A stretch of DNA of 49,148 nt, taken from Chara braunii. Taxonomy: Eukaryota > Streptophyta > Charophyceae > Charales > Characeae. Below, piece after piece: positions 31,416 to 40,509 of this stretch (its first letter is position 1; each line of letters opens with the position of its first letter). Location of the stretch: contig BFEA01000302.1 in assembly GCA_003427395.1 (NCBI GenBank), forward strand, positions 587,475-636,622, read 5' to 3'. Made by a program: the position numbers and the translations under genes. Under the pieces are notes generated by a model. The model searched no databases and had not been told where the DNA came from. It was given only the letters and a program-made list of their open reading frames with translations.

Positions 31416-32396
31416 ATCAGGGATGGATCAAAGCTGGAGCGGGGCGCAATGGGTGGAGGGACGGTTGGGATTGGGAGGCGGGGGAGCGGAAGCGGGATTG
31501 GGATCGGGGAAGAGAGGGAAAATAAGGTCGGGTGGGATCGGGGCAGGGGGTGGGAAGATCCGATTGGGATCGGATTGCAACTGGGGAGAGAACGGTGGGG
31601 GGGAAGTCACGCAGGGAAGTGGAGCGGTGAGGTGAATTGTATGGGGGGAAGGGGTGGAGGAAATCGCGCGGGGAGGGGAGCGGGGGAGATAGTGCGGGGA
31701 AAAGGAGCGGGGTGGTGGGAGAGGAATCGGGATCGAAGAGGTGGGAGGGGGTTTCGGTAGGAAATTAGAGTCGGGTTGGAAGCCGGATCAGGAAAGGGGA
31801 GAAACGGCGAATCGATAGTGCAACGAGGGAGGGGGAGGGATCGCGCGCACATGCGCACAAGAGGAATCGGGGTCAGATGAGAGGGGGGGGAAGACGTCAG
31901 GAATTGGAGGGAGAAAGTTGGGATCGAAGGGGGGGGAGTGGGGAAGCGCAGCGGGGGGAAATGGAGAAGAGGTTGCGGAAAGTCGGGGAAGAAGCGGGTT
32001 TAAAGTCGGGGAAGAAGCGGATTCAAAGTCGGGATGGAGGTGGTGGGGGGAAGGGGATCGCGATCACGATTAAGCGCGATCCAGGCGGAGTTGGGTTTGG
32101 AGTGAGGGGGGGAAGTGTCGGGATTGGGCCGGAGGTGGGATTGGGAGTGGGGGAATGGGGAGGGGAAGAGTCCGGGGAAGCTGGGGAAGTCGGGGGGGAA
32201 TCAAGGGGGACTCGGGAGGGTGTTCAGGGATGCAGGGAAGAGCGGAGTCAGGATAGTGGGGTAGCGGGGGAAAAAAACGCAGTGGGGGGGAAATGAGACC
32301 GAGGAATCGCGAGATGGGGGAGAGAGGGGGAAAGGGGGGAGCAGGAGGGGGAAGGACAAGTTGACGTGGCGGGAGGTCACTCGCCCGTCCACGTGT
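31416..32396 (-). other. Strand-biased C-rich spacer, possibly ITS1
   Basis: Nearly 1 kb that is G-rich on the plus strand, hence C-rich on the minus strand. It directly follows the 3' end of the 18S fragment on that strand. In an rDNA unit this position is the first internal transcribed spacer. No 5.8S sequence is found beyond it because the adapter at 31378-31415 cuts it off. ITS1 identity is inferred only from position and composition. Confidence 0.45.
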
Positions 32397-32565
32397 TAAT
32401 GATCCTTCCGCCGGTTCATCTACAAAAACCTTGTTACGGCTGCTCCTTCCTCGAAGTGGCAAGGTTGAATGAACTTCTCACAGGGCCGCCAACGGCAAGC
32501 GGCCAAGATGGCCGCGCTCCAAGGAGTACTTCGCCCGACCGTACAATCGGTAAGAGCGACGGACG
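32397..32565 (-). pseudogene. Nuclear 18S rRNA 3'-terminal fragment
   Basis: The minus strand ends GTAACAAGGTTTTTGTAGAT then GAACCGGCGGAAGGATCATTA, against the usual GTAACAAGGTTTCCGTAGGTGAACCTGCGGAAGGATCATTA region of 18S. Upstream, AGTTCATTCAACCTTGCC, the helix 44 arms and CCGATTGTACGGTC also match plant 18S with scattered changes (CGTCCGTCGCTCTTACCGAT at the 5' limit). Substitutions in near-invariant positions show it is not a functional copy. It lies within 240 bp of the LTR primer site. Confidence 0.85.
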
Positions 32566-32804
32566 AAGGTCGAGCTGGAGCACGAGTGGCAGCAGATGGG
32601 CGTCGCGGTCTGTAGGAGACAACAACAGTTGGAGCAGCGCCGTCGTGGAGGTCGTCGAGGAGAAAGGTGCCAACTTGGATGAAGAACGTGCCTGGTCGCG
32701 TTGACGGACCAGGTGCAGCTGCGAAAACAAACTTGGAGAAAACTATCCTTGGGCGCGGGATAACGAGAGAGGGAGGGAGGGAGGGAGCAGAGGTTAAAAG
32801 CTTC

Positions 32805-32816
32805 GCTCTGATACCA
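32805..32816 (-). promoter_or_regulatory. tRNA-iMet primer binding site
   Basis: The minus strand reads TGGTATCAGAGC, the standard 12 nt complement to the 3' end of initiator tRNA-Met used by many plant LTR elements. It is one base inside the 5' LTR border (32818). It fixes both the LTR end and the element's orientation. Confidence 0.93.
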
Positions 32817-32817
32817 A

Positions 32818-33042
32818 TGTGACACATGTGGTGAGGGCACGTGCGAAGATGGTGAGAGAGAAGGTCTAGTCCGCATCAATTAACGAACCGACCACTAAAC
32901 GAATGTCCAACCCGGCCTGGGCCTAGGCCGGAGAGATATACCGGCCTTGGTCCAGACCTGAGTAACTTGGTACCGGACCAGGGTCAGGCCGACGACCTGG
33001 AACAGGTCCGGCCTCTCTGCCGAGCTGAAGGGTACCGCTACA
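32818..33042 (-). repeat. 5' LTR of the chromovirus
   Basis: 225 bp, bounded by TGTGAC (inner, next to the primer site) and GCTACA (outer, followed by the CCGAT duplication). It shares blocks such as GTCCGCATCAAT, GAATGTCCAACCC, CCTAGGCCGGAGAGATATA and CAGGCCGACGACCTG with 19180-19505. Confidence 0.88.
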
Positions 33043-33047
33043 CCGAT

Positions 33048-33690
33048 TTTCGTTTTTCATTTAAAAAAAAATCATAAATGAAGTCAGATTCAAAAAAAAA
33101 AAAAATGGATTTGCAAACCCTACAACCTTTTTTTTTTAATTATTTTTTATTTAAAAAAAGTTAAAAAAACCCAAAAAACTAACTGGGCCGCGAGGTAAGC
33201 CGCTGTTGCGGTGGCGGATTTGCCCGCGGCCTAGGCCGTGGGTGTCACATAGGTTGTCAGTGCTCGCATTTGCGTGGTGAGGGACTTGACAATGCCGAAG
33301 GTGATTGCGATAATGGTGCTCCCGTGGGAGATTCTGTATTCATGGATGAGGTGGAAGGGTGGGATTTGGGGTCTTGACTCAATGGGTTGTGTTCTACTTT
33401 GGCAGCTTGCATGCTGTATCTGGAGTCACAAAGACATGTACTATTCGAAACCCTTGCACGAATATCGTATCATGACGCACTTTCTCGTTGTACTGGTGGA
33501 CACCTTGGGGGGCAGACTATGTTGACTACTTCCAAAAGAAGCTATGAAGTTTCATGATTGTCTTTGTCTGCCTCGTCGGAGCTTGCATTTTATAGTTGGA
33601 ATGAAAAGAGATTCATCGTTGAAAGTCCTTGCACCCAAATCATTTAGTGCTATGGGCATTGTATTGATTAATATCAGGGGAGGGATGTGA
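33048..33690. other. Gap between LTR element and LINE
   Basis: A/T homopolymer-rich to 33180, then GC-rich to 33250, then unassigned. No gene recognised. Confidence 0.4.
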
Positions 33691-36525
33691 AAGGAACTCT
33701 TTGGGTTATTTGGTATTGGGAGAACAACAAGGTTGACTGTTGTAGGAGACGTCACCAGTTGCTCAGACCAAATTAAAGTTGTGGAAGAACAAACATACCT
33801 CGATTTTTATCAGTTCACTGACCATAAATAATGTAGTCCTTGCATCTATTTGGTACAAATCAGGTCTATGGACAAAGAATCCCTTAAGACTCTCCAACGT
33901 CAGTTAACCGCTTTCTTATAGAAGGACAATCATGAACACAACAATGTTATTAGCAGGGTAGCTTGACAGTCAACGATTCAACCAAAATTGAGGGGGGGAT
34001 TGAAAATTCTCGATCCCTTAAGGCAAACCAATATTCTCTCAATCCATTGGATTCAGCGTTTGTTATTCAATCCTCAAACCCAATGGTCATGCTTAGCCTT
34101 AGAACAAATTAAGCATCTAGCTCCTCCTATGATTGAAGATATTGACGTTTTGATGTGGTTAGAAAGAAAAACATGACTCATCCCTAGGGAAATTTCTAAT
34201 CCTAATATGATAGACATTATCTCAAATAGGCAGGCAATCAGACAAGACTTGAAGAATGACCCATTTTGGGTTACCATGATAAAAACATGGAGGAAACTTC
34301 CCCCTTGCAGATAAACACTCACCGGATCGCTAAAAAGAGGTCTGCTAACAACCCCTATTTGATAATCGGTGGATCCGGGATTCTCAGGGGTATGCCCTTC
34401 ACTGTATACACTCACCTTGGAAAGAATGGGTAAATAGAGGAATCATGAGAATACACTATAGATGGAATGCCCATACCAATCACTGGATGAACTCATCACT
34501 ATTAAGCACTAGCCTTTGGTACTAGCGTCATTCAATTGAAGCATTGGAAAGGCTAATAAAACTCATCCCACTTGAATGGATACATATACTGAGAGGAAAC
34601 CCCTTTAATGATAAATAAATCCATAGCAATTATAACTCAACCCCGCTTCATCGGTATTATTCTTGACAAGTTCCAAAATTGAGACATTCTCCTACTGTTT
34701 TTTTCTCTATCATCAGTCAATATTGCCACTCCAGTTGGACAAGGGAAAATTAGGTAGGTGCAAACCCCCCACATCTTCAAATAAGAGTAATAACAAGAAA
34801 ATATTCTTTGCTTGCCTTCAAACTTGACACACATATTTCTAAACTACCAATAGACCCAGTCAATTGGGTATGAAGCTCTGAAATCAAAATAGGCAGGCAA
34901 AATAGACTATACAAAAAGACTCTTCATTCATTAAAAGTCAAAGCAATCTATCGAATGTTGCATCTAAAAATTAATTTACGATCGGGTATCCTCCAGATAG
35001 ATGAAACATCTCAACATTAGTAAGGAAGAATTGGAAAGATGGTTAACAACAGACACTATTTACAGGTCACTTTCAGCCGCTTGAGGTCCCCACTTGAAAC
35101 TCTTGAAATGACCTGAAGTGGCTGAAACTTCTGAAAGAGGTTTCAGGTACCCCCATCCAAATGGTTGGATGAAGGTACCTAAAACCCCTTTCAGAAGCTT
35201 CAACCACTTCAACGGTTTCAGGTCCCCACCTGAAATTCACGAAACGACCTGAAGTGGTTGAAGCTTCTGAAAGGGGTTTCAAGTACCCCCATCCAACCAT
35301 TTGGATGGGGGTAACGAGAACCCCTTTCAGAAGCTTCAACCACTTCAGGTAATTACGGCGGTTTCAAGTCCCCACCTGAAATTCCTGAAATGACCTGAAG
35401 AAGCTGAAAAAACATGTAAAAAAAAAAAAAAAAAAACCCATAAGACTTGTCCTCCAAACCACCCGACCTGAAGTGTCTTCAGGCCATTTCAGCGGTTTCA
35501 GACCACTTTAGAATCTTTCATTGCGAAATTTCAAGTGCTCGTTAACCGCGAGTGAAGAATTGAGGCTAGTCAAGTGGTTCAGAATAGTCAAAGACAAACC
35601 AACCAAAATTGCTTCTCTTCAATGGCAAATACAACACAAATGTCTTCTAACAAATGACTTGTTAATTGACAGATCCTCATTAGAGCAGAGAGGAATTGCC
35701 TCAAGGTTGTGTACGATTTGCAAATTGGCTTTCCCGAGTAGAACAATGTTGAAAACAATTGAGATTAATTTTATGCAATGTCCAGGAGCCATTTGGCTAT
35801 GGAGATGGTGGGACTGCATCTGGTCACAATTAGTTCGTCAAGTTCCATGTCGTGGGGATGAAAAATTATTCTCCTAAAGACATGGTATCCATAGCTAGAC
35901 TCAATGGAAATAATGAAAGATTTCATTAATAATTTTTTTTGTCCTGGGCGAAGAGCGTTAATATGGGTTATTTGGTTGAGGAGATGTACTTATGAGTGGG
36001 AAGGGGACAAACTAGATGGTCCAGATTTCACTGATACTATTAAGCAACAAATACAAACAGTCATCCTTAACAAATTGGCACAAACCAAAGAAAGTTCAAT
36101 TCCTTTCCATAAAATCTTAAATTCAAACACATCCGGAAATTCAGTCGCAGCTGACTGGGCAGAAACCAGAGAGGGAGGTTGGTAAAAGTCAAATGGGATG
36201 GGGTAATGGATGGTGATGATGACGAGTTATAAGGGATTATAGATTAGAATTTTAAGGATTAGACTATTATAGAATCGTATAGATGCTTCAATGCCCATGC
36301 GCACGTTGTCGGAATTTCCTGACCCTTTTCCCCCTCCTGCAACAGCCCTTGTTCTGAGTTCTTTGTATGAAATTTGGAGACATCTTTGAATCTTTCTTAG
36401 ACAAATACCTTTTAGGGGAATCACAACTAAGGCTGATAGGCTTTTCTGGCGCCCTGAAAAAAGGGTGAAGAGGCATTCCTTCTTTTATTATTCTTCTCAT
36501 CATTTCGCTAGTTATCAAGTTTCAA
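33690..36525 (+). mobile_element. LINE remnant, first family, plus strand
   Basis: Coding pieces in ORF2 order: T-K-L-K-L-W-K-N-K then SLTINNVVLASIWYKSGLW (33755-33880), GGLKILDP then WIQRLLFNPQTQW (33988-34176), degraded connection region (34190-35040), and the zinc-binding domain 35521-35877. That domain shows HKCLLTNDLLIDRSSLEQR, then C-T-I-C-K-L-A-F-P-S-R, then IWLWRWWDCIW. The tail is 35904-36185, ending with L-S-E-F-P-D-P-F-P-P near 36310. About 480 bp of hairpin repeats (35041-35520) separate two pieces that both contain an E-E-L motif, so two overlapping LINE fragments are also possible. Stops throughout. Confidence 0.8.
35067..35410. repeat. Tandem array of long hairpins
   Basis: Two hairpins of about 104 nt lie at 35111-35215 and 35247-35350, with arms of about 50 bp and 4 base loops (ATGG and CCAT). 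Right-hand hairpin arms begin ACCTGAAGTGGTTGAAGCTT and pair with AAGCTTCAACCACTTCAGGT. Within them CCCCCATCCAA pairs with TTGGATGGGGG. A third half-unit (35359-35410) and a partial echo (35462-35510) follow. The unit period is about 140 bp. GTTAAC occurs at 35042 and 35541, which might be an insertion duplication. Confidence 0.85.
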
Positions 36526-36640
36526 TTGTAAGGGACGCTGGACCCGTTTTCCAAAAGGTGCAACTCCCCACCAATAGACGGAGCTTCCATGGGTGAGCAA
36601 CTGCTAGTGGTGTCTGCTCCTATCAGGACCACTAGCTTCA
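36526..36640 (+). mobile_element. SINE-like head, fourth copy
   Basis: TTGTAAGGGACGCTGGACCC then CTCCCCACCAATAGACGGAGC matches the SINE head. The body (GCAACTGCTAGTGGTGTCTG then CTCCTATCAGGACC) resembles that of the 45225-45369 copy. An A tail at 36848-36859 may be its end if the foldback at 36647-36846 was inserted into it. Confidence 0.6.
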
Positions 36641-36646
36641 CCCTAG

Positions 36647-36846
36647 CACTAGTACCTTTCCCGCGTGGGAAAATAGGGAAAACTGACAGTTTTCCCAAAC
36701 TCCTGAATCTTCGAAGGTCGGGTCCGACGACGACTACCTTTGATAAATCCAATCGGCAGCCGTCATGTCGTTTCGGCCTCTGGAAAGGTCGAACGCCTAC
36801 CCAAGGCCCGCTATTTTCCCAGGCGGGAAAGGTACTAGTGGTTTAA
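36647..36846. mobile_element. Foldback element with TTAA-type right end
   Basis: Left arm 36647-36676 (CACTAGTACCTTTCCCGCG...) and right arm 36811-36840 (...GGGAAAGGTACTAGTG) are complementary at 29 of 30 positions by eye. The right arm continues as GTTTAA, so the border GGTACTAGTGGTTTAA resembles the GGTACTGGTGGTTTAA ends at 9306 and 10200. The left TTAA border is not preserved. Confidence 0.65.
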
Positions 36847-37005
36847 AGAAAAAAAAAACAAGTGCGGTAGTAGCACACTTTCAAACTGTAAAGGCATAAA
36901 AAACACTAATGGGCAACGAAAAAATGGCCGCAGTTCGAAAAGGCAGTCATAACATTAGAAGGCGGTAACATCAGGCCCCGAGTTTGAAAAGGGCGGTTGT
37001 ACCAC

Positions 37006-37426
37006 NNNNNNNNNNNNNNNNNNNNNNNNNNNNNNNNNNNNNNNNNNNNNNNNNNNNNNNNNNNNNNNNNNNNNNNNNNNNNNNNNNNNNNNNNNNNNNN
37101 NNNNNNNNNNNNNNNNNNNNNNNNNNNNNNNNNNNNNNNNNNNNNNNNNNNNNNNNNNNNNNNNNNNNNNNNNNNNNNNNNNNNNNNNNNNNNNNNNNNN
37201 NNNNNNNNNNNNNNNNNNNNNNNNNNNNNNNNNNNNNNNNNNNNNNNNNNNNNNNNNNNNNNNNNNNNNNNNNNNNNNNNNNNNNNNNNNNNNNNNNNNN
37301 NNNNNNNNNNNNNNNNNNNNNNNNNNNNNNNNNNNNNNNNNNNNNNNNNNNNNNNNNNNNNNNNNNNNNNNNNNNNNNNNNNNNNNNNNNNNNNNNNNNN
37401 NNNNNNNNNNNNNNNNNNNNNNNNNN
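37006..37426. other. Assembly gap (421 N)
   Basis: Run of N followed by a C5 and A-rich homopolymer, typical of a scaffold gap edge. Frames reported across it have no meaning. Confidence 0.99.
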
Positions 37427-37599
37427 CCCCCAAAAAAAAAAAAAAAAAAAAGGAGATGTCACCAGTGTGCTGTTGAGACTCTTGAGAGAGCATACCCTGT
37501 TTAGATTGCAATGCCTACTTGGAGTTGTCAACTTATTTGTTGGTTTGAAAAGAAAAGGTACTCAATAATATGATGGAATCAAATTGCACACACATATAG

Positions 37600-38110
37600 G
37601 TGGATAAGCCCACGAACACTCGGCCTCCAGCAGATAAGTATTTACACCCAAAGCAGTTGGCTTCCTTTGTTCCCCAGATTGTCAGTGATTTGTACCCGTG
37701 TATCCTGGACGTGTTTGCCAGGTACCCTGGCAGTGTACATGATGTATTCATCTCTCTGCACGGGACATGGAGTGACGGCAAAAATTTCAATGGCACTGAG
37801 GCCATGACACCTCCTTCCTATTGGTGCAAGGACAAGTTGGTACTTGCTCGGGAAATAACTCGAAGGGGGAATGTTTGGGGATAACTTCAGTGGGTAACGT
37901 CCGCACGAGTTGGATTGTTCTGCTGCACAGAGGCATCCATCACTCTCCGGGCACCGAGTGCTTCAACACAATGCAGAAAGTTTGTTTGCGGTGCTATGGA
38001 GAGGCCATTTGGGAGGTTGAAATGCATGTAGTGTTTGGTCCTCTGCACATATGGGACAAATAGGCCAATATGAACATCATGTCACAAGAGTTCACACCGT
38101 CATTGCACTC
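37600..38110 (+). pseudogene. PIF/Harbinger-like DDE transposase remnant
   Basis: The plus-strand frame at 37600-37884 contains a L-D-V-F-A-R-Y-P-G-S-V-H-D motif, the conserved [GR]-[FY]-P-G-S-x-H-D block of Harbinger/DDE_Tnp_4 transposases. About 280 bp later, in a shifted frame (about 38000-38030), the sequence reads M-E-R-P-F-G-R-L-K-C-M, matching the V-E-R-A-F-G-R-L-K block at the end of the catalytic domain. Spacing and order fit the family. At least two frameshifts lie between them and the N-terminal part is lost, possibly in the gap. Terminal repeats were not found. Confidence 0.65.
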
Positions 38111-38289
38111 TACACAACATCCTGTGTTGATGCGGCATTGAATTCGACGAGAACTCTCTCTGATAGGGGGTGACCAACGCTGTCATCAGGGTCCTTCAAC
38201 ACCGGGGGGGGGGGGGGGGAAGGGGGAAAAAAAAAAAAAAAAAAAGGGGGGGGGGGGGGAAAAAAAAAAAAAAAAAAAAAAAAGAGGGG

Positions 38290-38324
<35 letters not shown>

Positions 38325-38960
38325 AAAGGGGAAAAAAAAAAAAAAAAAAAGAGGGGTTGGGGGTGAAAATCGACAAGAAAAAAAAGAAAAAGAAAAAACT
38401 GGGGTGTGCAACAGCACAGCGTTCTGGGCGGATGTACCTTTTTGGCATTTTGGCGGAGCCTGGGGTTCTGGTGGGGGCGGGGCTGCAGACGTTCCTGGGC
38501 CACTCGAGGGAAGGGGCTGGCGATGCTGGGGGTTGGTGTTGTGCGAGGGCGGGGGTGCGGGGGTGCGGGGGTGAGGGTACTGGAGTCCGGGGCCAGGGGT
38601 CGGTGTTGGGAATGCTGGGGTCCGGGGGCGGGCGTCGGTGGTGCGTGTGTCATAGGTACTCAGGATATTGTGTTCAGATATGATAATAAAAACATGCGTA
38701 GATCTGGATTTTGTGATCAATCGGCTCCGTCGTTTGGCACCTCATCATCTTAGCGTACAGGCGGTGGGGGTGGCAAGTTGAGCCACCCTCCTTTTGCATG
38801 ATGATGTCCTGCAGGAGAGAATTAAGTGCAAGTGGGGCACTCCCATAGTTTCAGTGTTTGCCTGTGGCATGTTGTCAGGATATCATTGCCAGTATTCAAG
38901 GTTGTCGAGCCCCGGTCCCGGGGCCCCGGCGGGGGTCCGGGGTGGGCACCCCCAACCCCG
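38111..38960. other. Low-complexity G/A runs then GC-rich sequence
   Basis: 38203-38350 alternates long pure G and pure A blocks, which looks like a sequencing or assembly artefact. 38400-38650 is G-rich with GGGGTCCGG-type words and short GGTGCGGG repeats. Pro/Phe and Gly/Lys frames here are not genes. Confidence 0.7.
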
Positions 38961-39110
38961 GCTATAGACTGTCTCTTATACACATCTAGATGTGTATAAG
39001 AGACAGGCACATGGGCTAAACCTCAAAAATGGGGTTTTATGCCCCACCCCGGACCCCCCCCGGGGCCACACCCACCACTCGTGGGACCCGGGTAGCTCCG
39101 GCTTGGAGAA
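38900..39110. repeat. GC-rich inverted sequence around an adapter
   Basis: GGTCCGGGGTGGGC on the left of the adapter (38935-38947) and GCCCCACCCCGGACC on its right (39041-39055) are inverted relative to each other, with further GGCCCC and GAGCCCCGGTCCC blocks outside. Either a genuine foldback was covered by a mate-pair chimera, or one arm was joined to itself during library preparation. Confidence 0.5.
38969..39006. other. Nextera mate-pair junction adapter (artefact)
   Basis: Fourth copy of the 38 bp double mosaic-end palindrome. Confidence 0.97.
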
Positions 39111-39796
39111 GTAGATCCTGCAATTACTATCAAAGTGATTGAACATCAATGGTAATGGACTTATCAGTATTCGTCAACGCTAACGCGACTCAATCCGACT
39201 TATTCTCTCTATTATTTTTTACATTGAAAATCATCCTCTTTTCATTCTTTCAATCTCATTCACTCAATTTTCTATAATATACTACATAGAAGGGAACATG
39301 TGCAGGGAGAAAGGGTGGGTAATGGGGTGGGATCGCTAGGTATTTGAGGGAAAGGAGGCCAAGGGGGGGGAAGGGGAGAGAGGGATCTCATGTTTCTTCC
39401 TATTCTAACTTACACGAATAAACTTACGTCAATTAGAAATTTTTAAATTTTTCAGTTGTGATAAGTAGACTATCCACCTTATCATAAACGTATCATATTA
39501 CATTCCTTGCATATCATTAACTAAAATTCCTAATATTTTCGCAGTTGAAATCAATCATCGTTATCTTCAATTCCTAGATTCTCGCTCTAAAATTCTAAAT
39601 CCAATCCAAAGTATTTCGTTAAATACCTAAATTTCTAAGTGATTATTGCTGATTCTCTCAATTTATGTTTCAAAAGTTTTGGGGACTGATTATTTCCTTG
39701 TATTTCAATAATTGCTTACATATTTTCTCTATTTCTAATTTCAAAATTCAAAATTTAATTCCTAATCTTCAGAAGTTTTTTTTCTTGTTTCTTTTT
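39110..39796. other. AT-rich stretch without genes
   Basis: No supported gene. A purine-rich stretch lies at 39340-39390 and T-rich sequence leads into the MITE. Confidence 0.4.
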
Positions 39797-39993
39797 GGGG
39801 TAAACTACGCGGGAGTCGCAAGAATTGAGTTACAATTGCACTATTGGCCAAGATACACTTTCGAATTGCAGTTCGGGCAATGTATACAACCCAGTTTTCT
39901 GGCCAGGTAGGGTGCCCAAATTGCAATTGAAAACTGTACCTTGCCCCGTAGTGCAATTATAACTCGTTGTCGTGACTCTTCTGAAGTTACCCC
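39797..39993. mobile_element. Foldback MITE, copy A
   Basis: 197 bp from GGGGTAAACTACGCGGGAGT to GAAGTTACCCC. The arms are about 80 bp each and pair imperfectly over their whole length (GAGTTACAATTGCACTAT against ATAGTGCAATTATAACTC-like), leaving a centre of about 35 bp with GGCCAGGTAGGG. The same element in opposite orientation lies at 47408-47602. The flanks are T runs on both sides, so a duplication cannot be defined. Confidence 0.8.
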
Positions 39994-40129
39994 TTTTTTC
40001 TTAATCTTCAAAAATCTTCAGAAAGATGGTATGCCAATTTTTCTCGACCATATTCTTTCCATGGCGAAATTCTAATCCTTGTGTGTTAGTTCAATTATCC
40101 TGTGAAGAATGGTAAGTGGTTATGAGAGG

Positions 40130-40156
40130 GGGGGGGGGGGGGGGGGGGGGGGGGGA
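40130..40156. repeat. Poly(G) run
   Basis: About 27 G in a row, plus further short G runs to 40500. Length is likely unreliable in short-read data. No gene between 39994 and 40510. Confidence 0.9.
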
Positions 40157-40509
40157 AGTTGCTTATTATGAATTGGGCGAGGTCTACTCTGCAGGGGCTT
40201 CACAAGGCGGGAGGTGAATGCCCTGGAGGGGGTGTGGGCAGATTTGTGGGATACTCCATTATGGGGCTGAGGACCTGAGGTAGATGTGAGGGATGACATC
40301 ATACTCCACTGGGGGAAATTAGGGTGGAGGGTTAGGCAGAGGCATACTCCGGGCGGGAACTGGATGCCTCTGGGGGTATGGGGGAGGAGAGTGGGACTGT
40401 CCTAAGTTGCGGCCGATGAGGAATGTCTACAATCAGGACAGTCTTTTTCAGTGGGATTATGCGATAGAAAGAGGAGGAGGAGGAGGGGGGGGGGGAGCGC
40501 AGGGGGAAT

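Larger units (their letters stand above)
19180..33042 (-). mobile_element. Ty3/gypsy chromovirus LTR retrotransposon, degraded and nested
   Basis: Complete outline on the minus strand. The 5' LTR (32818-33042) and 3' LTR (19180-19505) both read TG...CA, and a 5 bp target duplication CCGAT flanks them (19175-19179 and 33043-33047). A tRNA-iMet primer site adjoins the 5' LTR. Gag remnant, protease, RT, RNase H, integrase and a C-terminal chromodomain follow in Ty3 order. I see no clear polypurine tract beside the 3' LTR. The apparent length of 13.9 kb is about twice the family norm. It is inflated by an insertion at 25309, rDNA sequence and adapter-linked duplicated assembly. Divergence between the LTRs is about one in seven positions by eye, so it is an old insertion. 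Confidence 0.85.

Noticed and set aside
31356-31760. 134-codon plus-strand protein beginning near the adapter
   Set aside because: Its N-terminal part is translated adapter (Y-T-H-L-D-V-Y-K-R-Q) and the rest is glycine/arginine from the strand-biased spacer.
32818-33249. LTR from TGTGACAC to GTGTCACA with 8 bp inverted ends
   Set aside because: GTGTCACA at 33242 mirrors the LTR start nicely. However, the other LTR stops matching at GCTACA, and only the 33042 border gives a matching target duplication (CCGAT on both sides).
36906-37568. Long frames of up to 201 codons
   Set aside because: They run through the N gap.
38203-38350. G-quadruplex regulatory region
   Set aside because: The runs of pure G and A look like sequencing or gap-filling noise next to an N gap.
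38110-38720. Pro/Phe and Gly/Lys frames of 110-170 codons
   Set aside because: Pure homopolymer G and A blocks, likely artefact.
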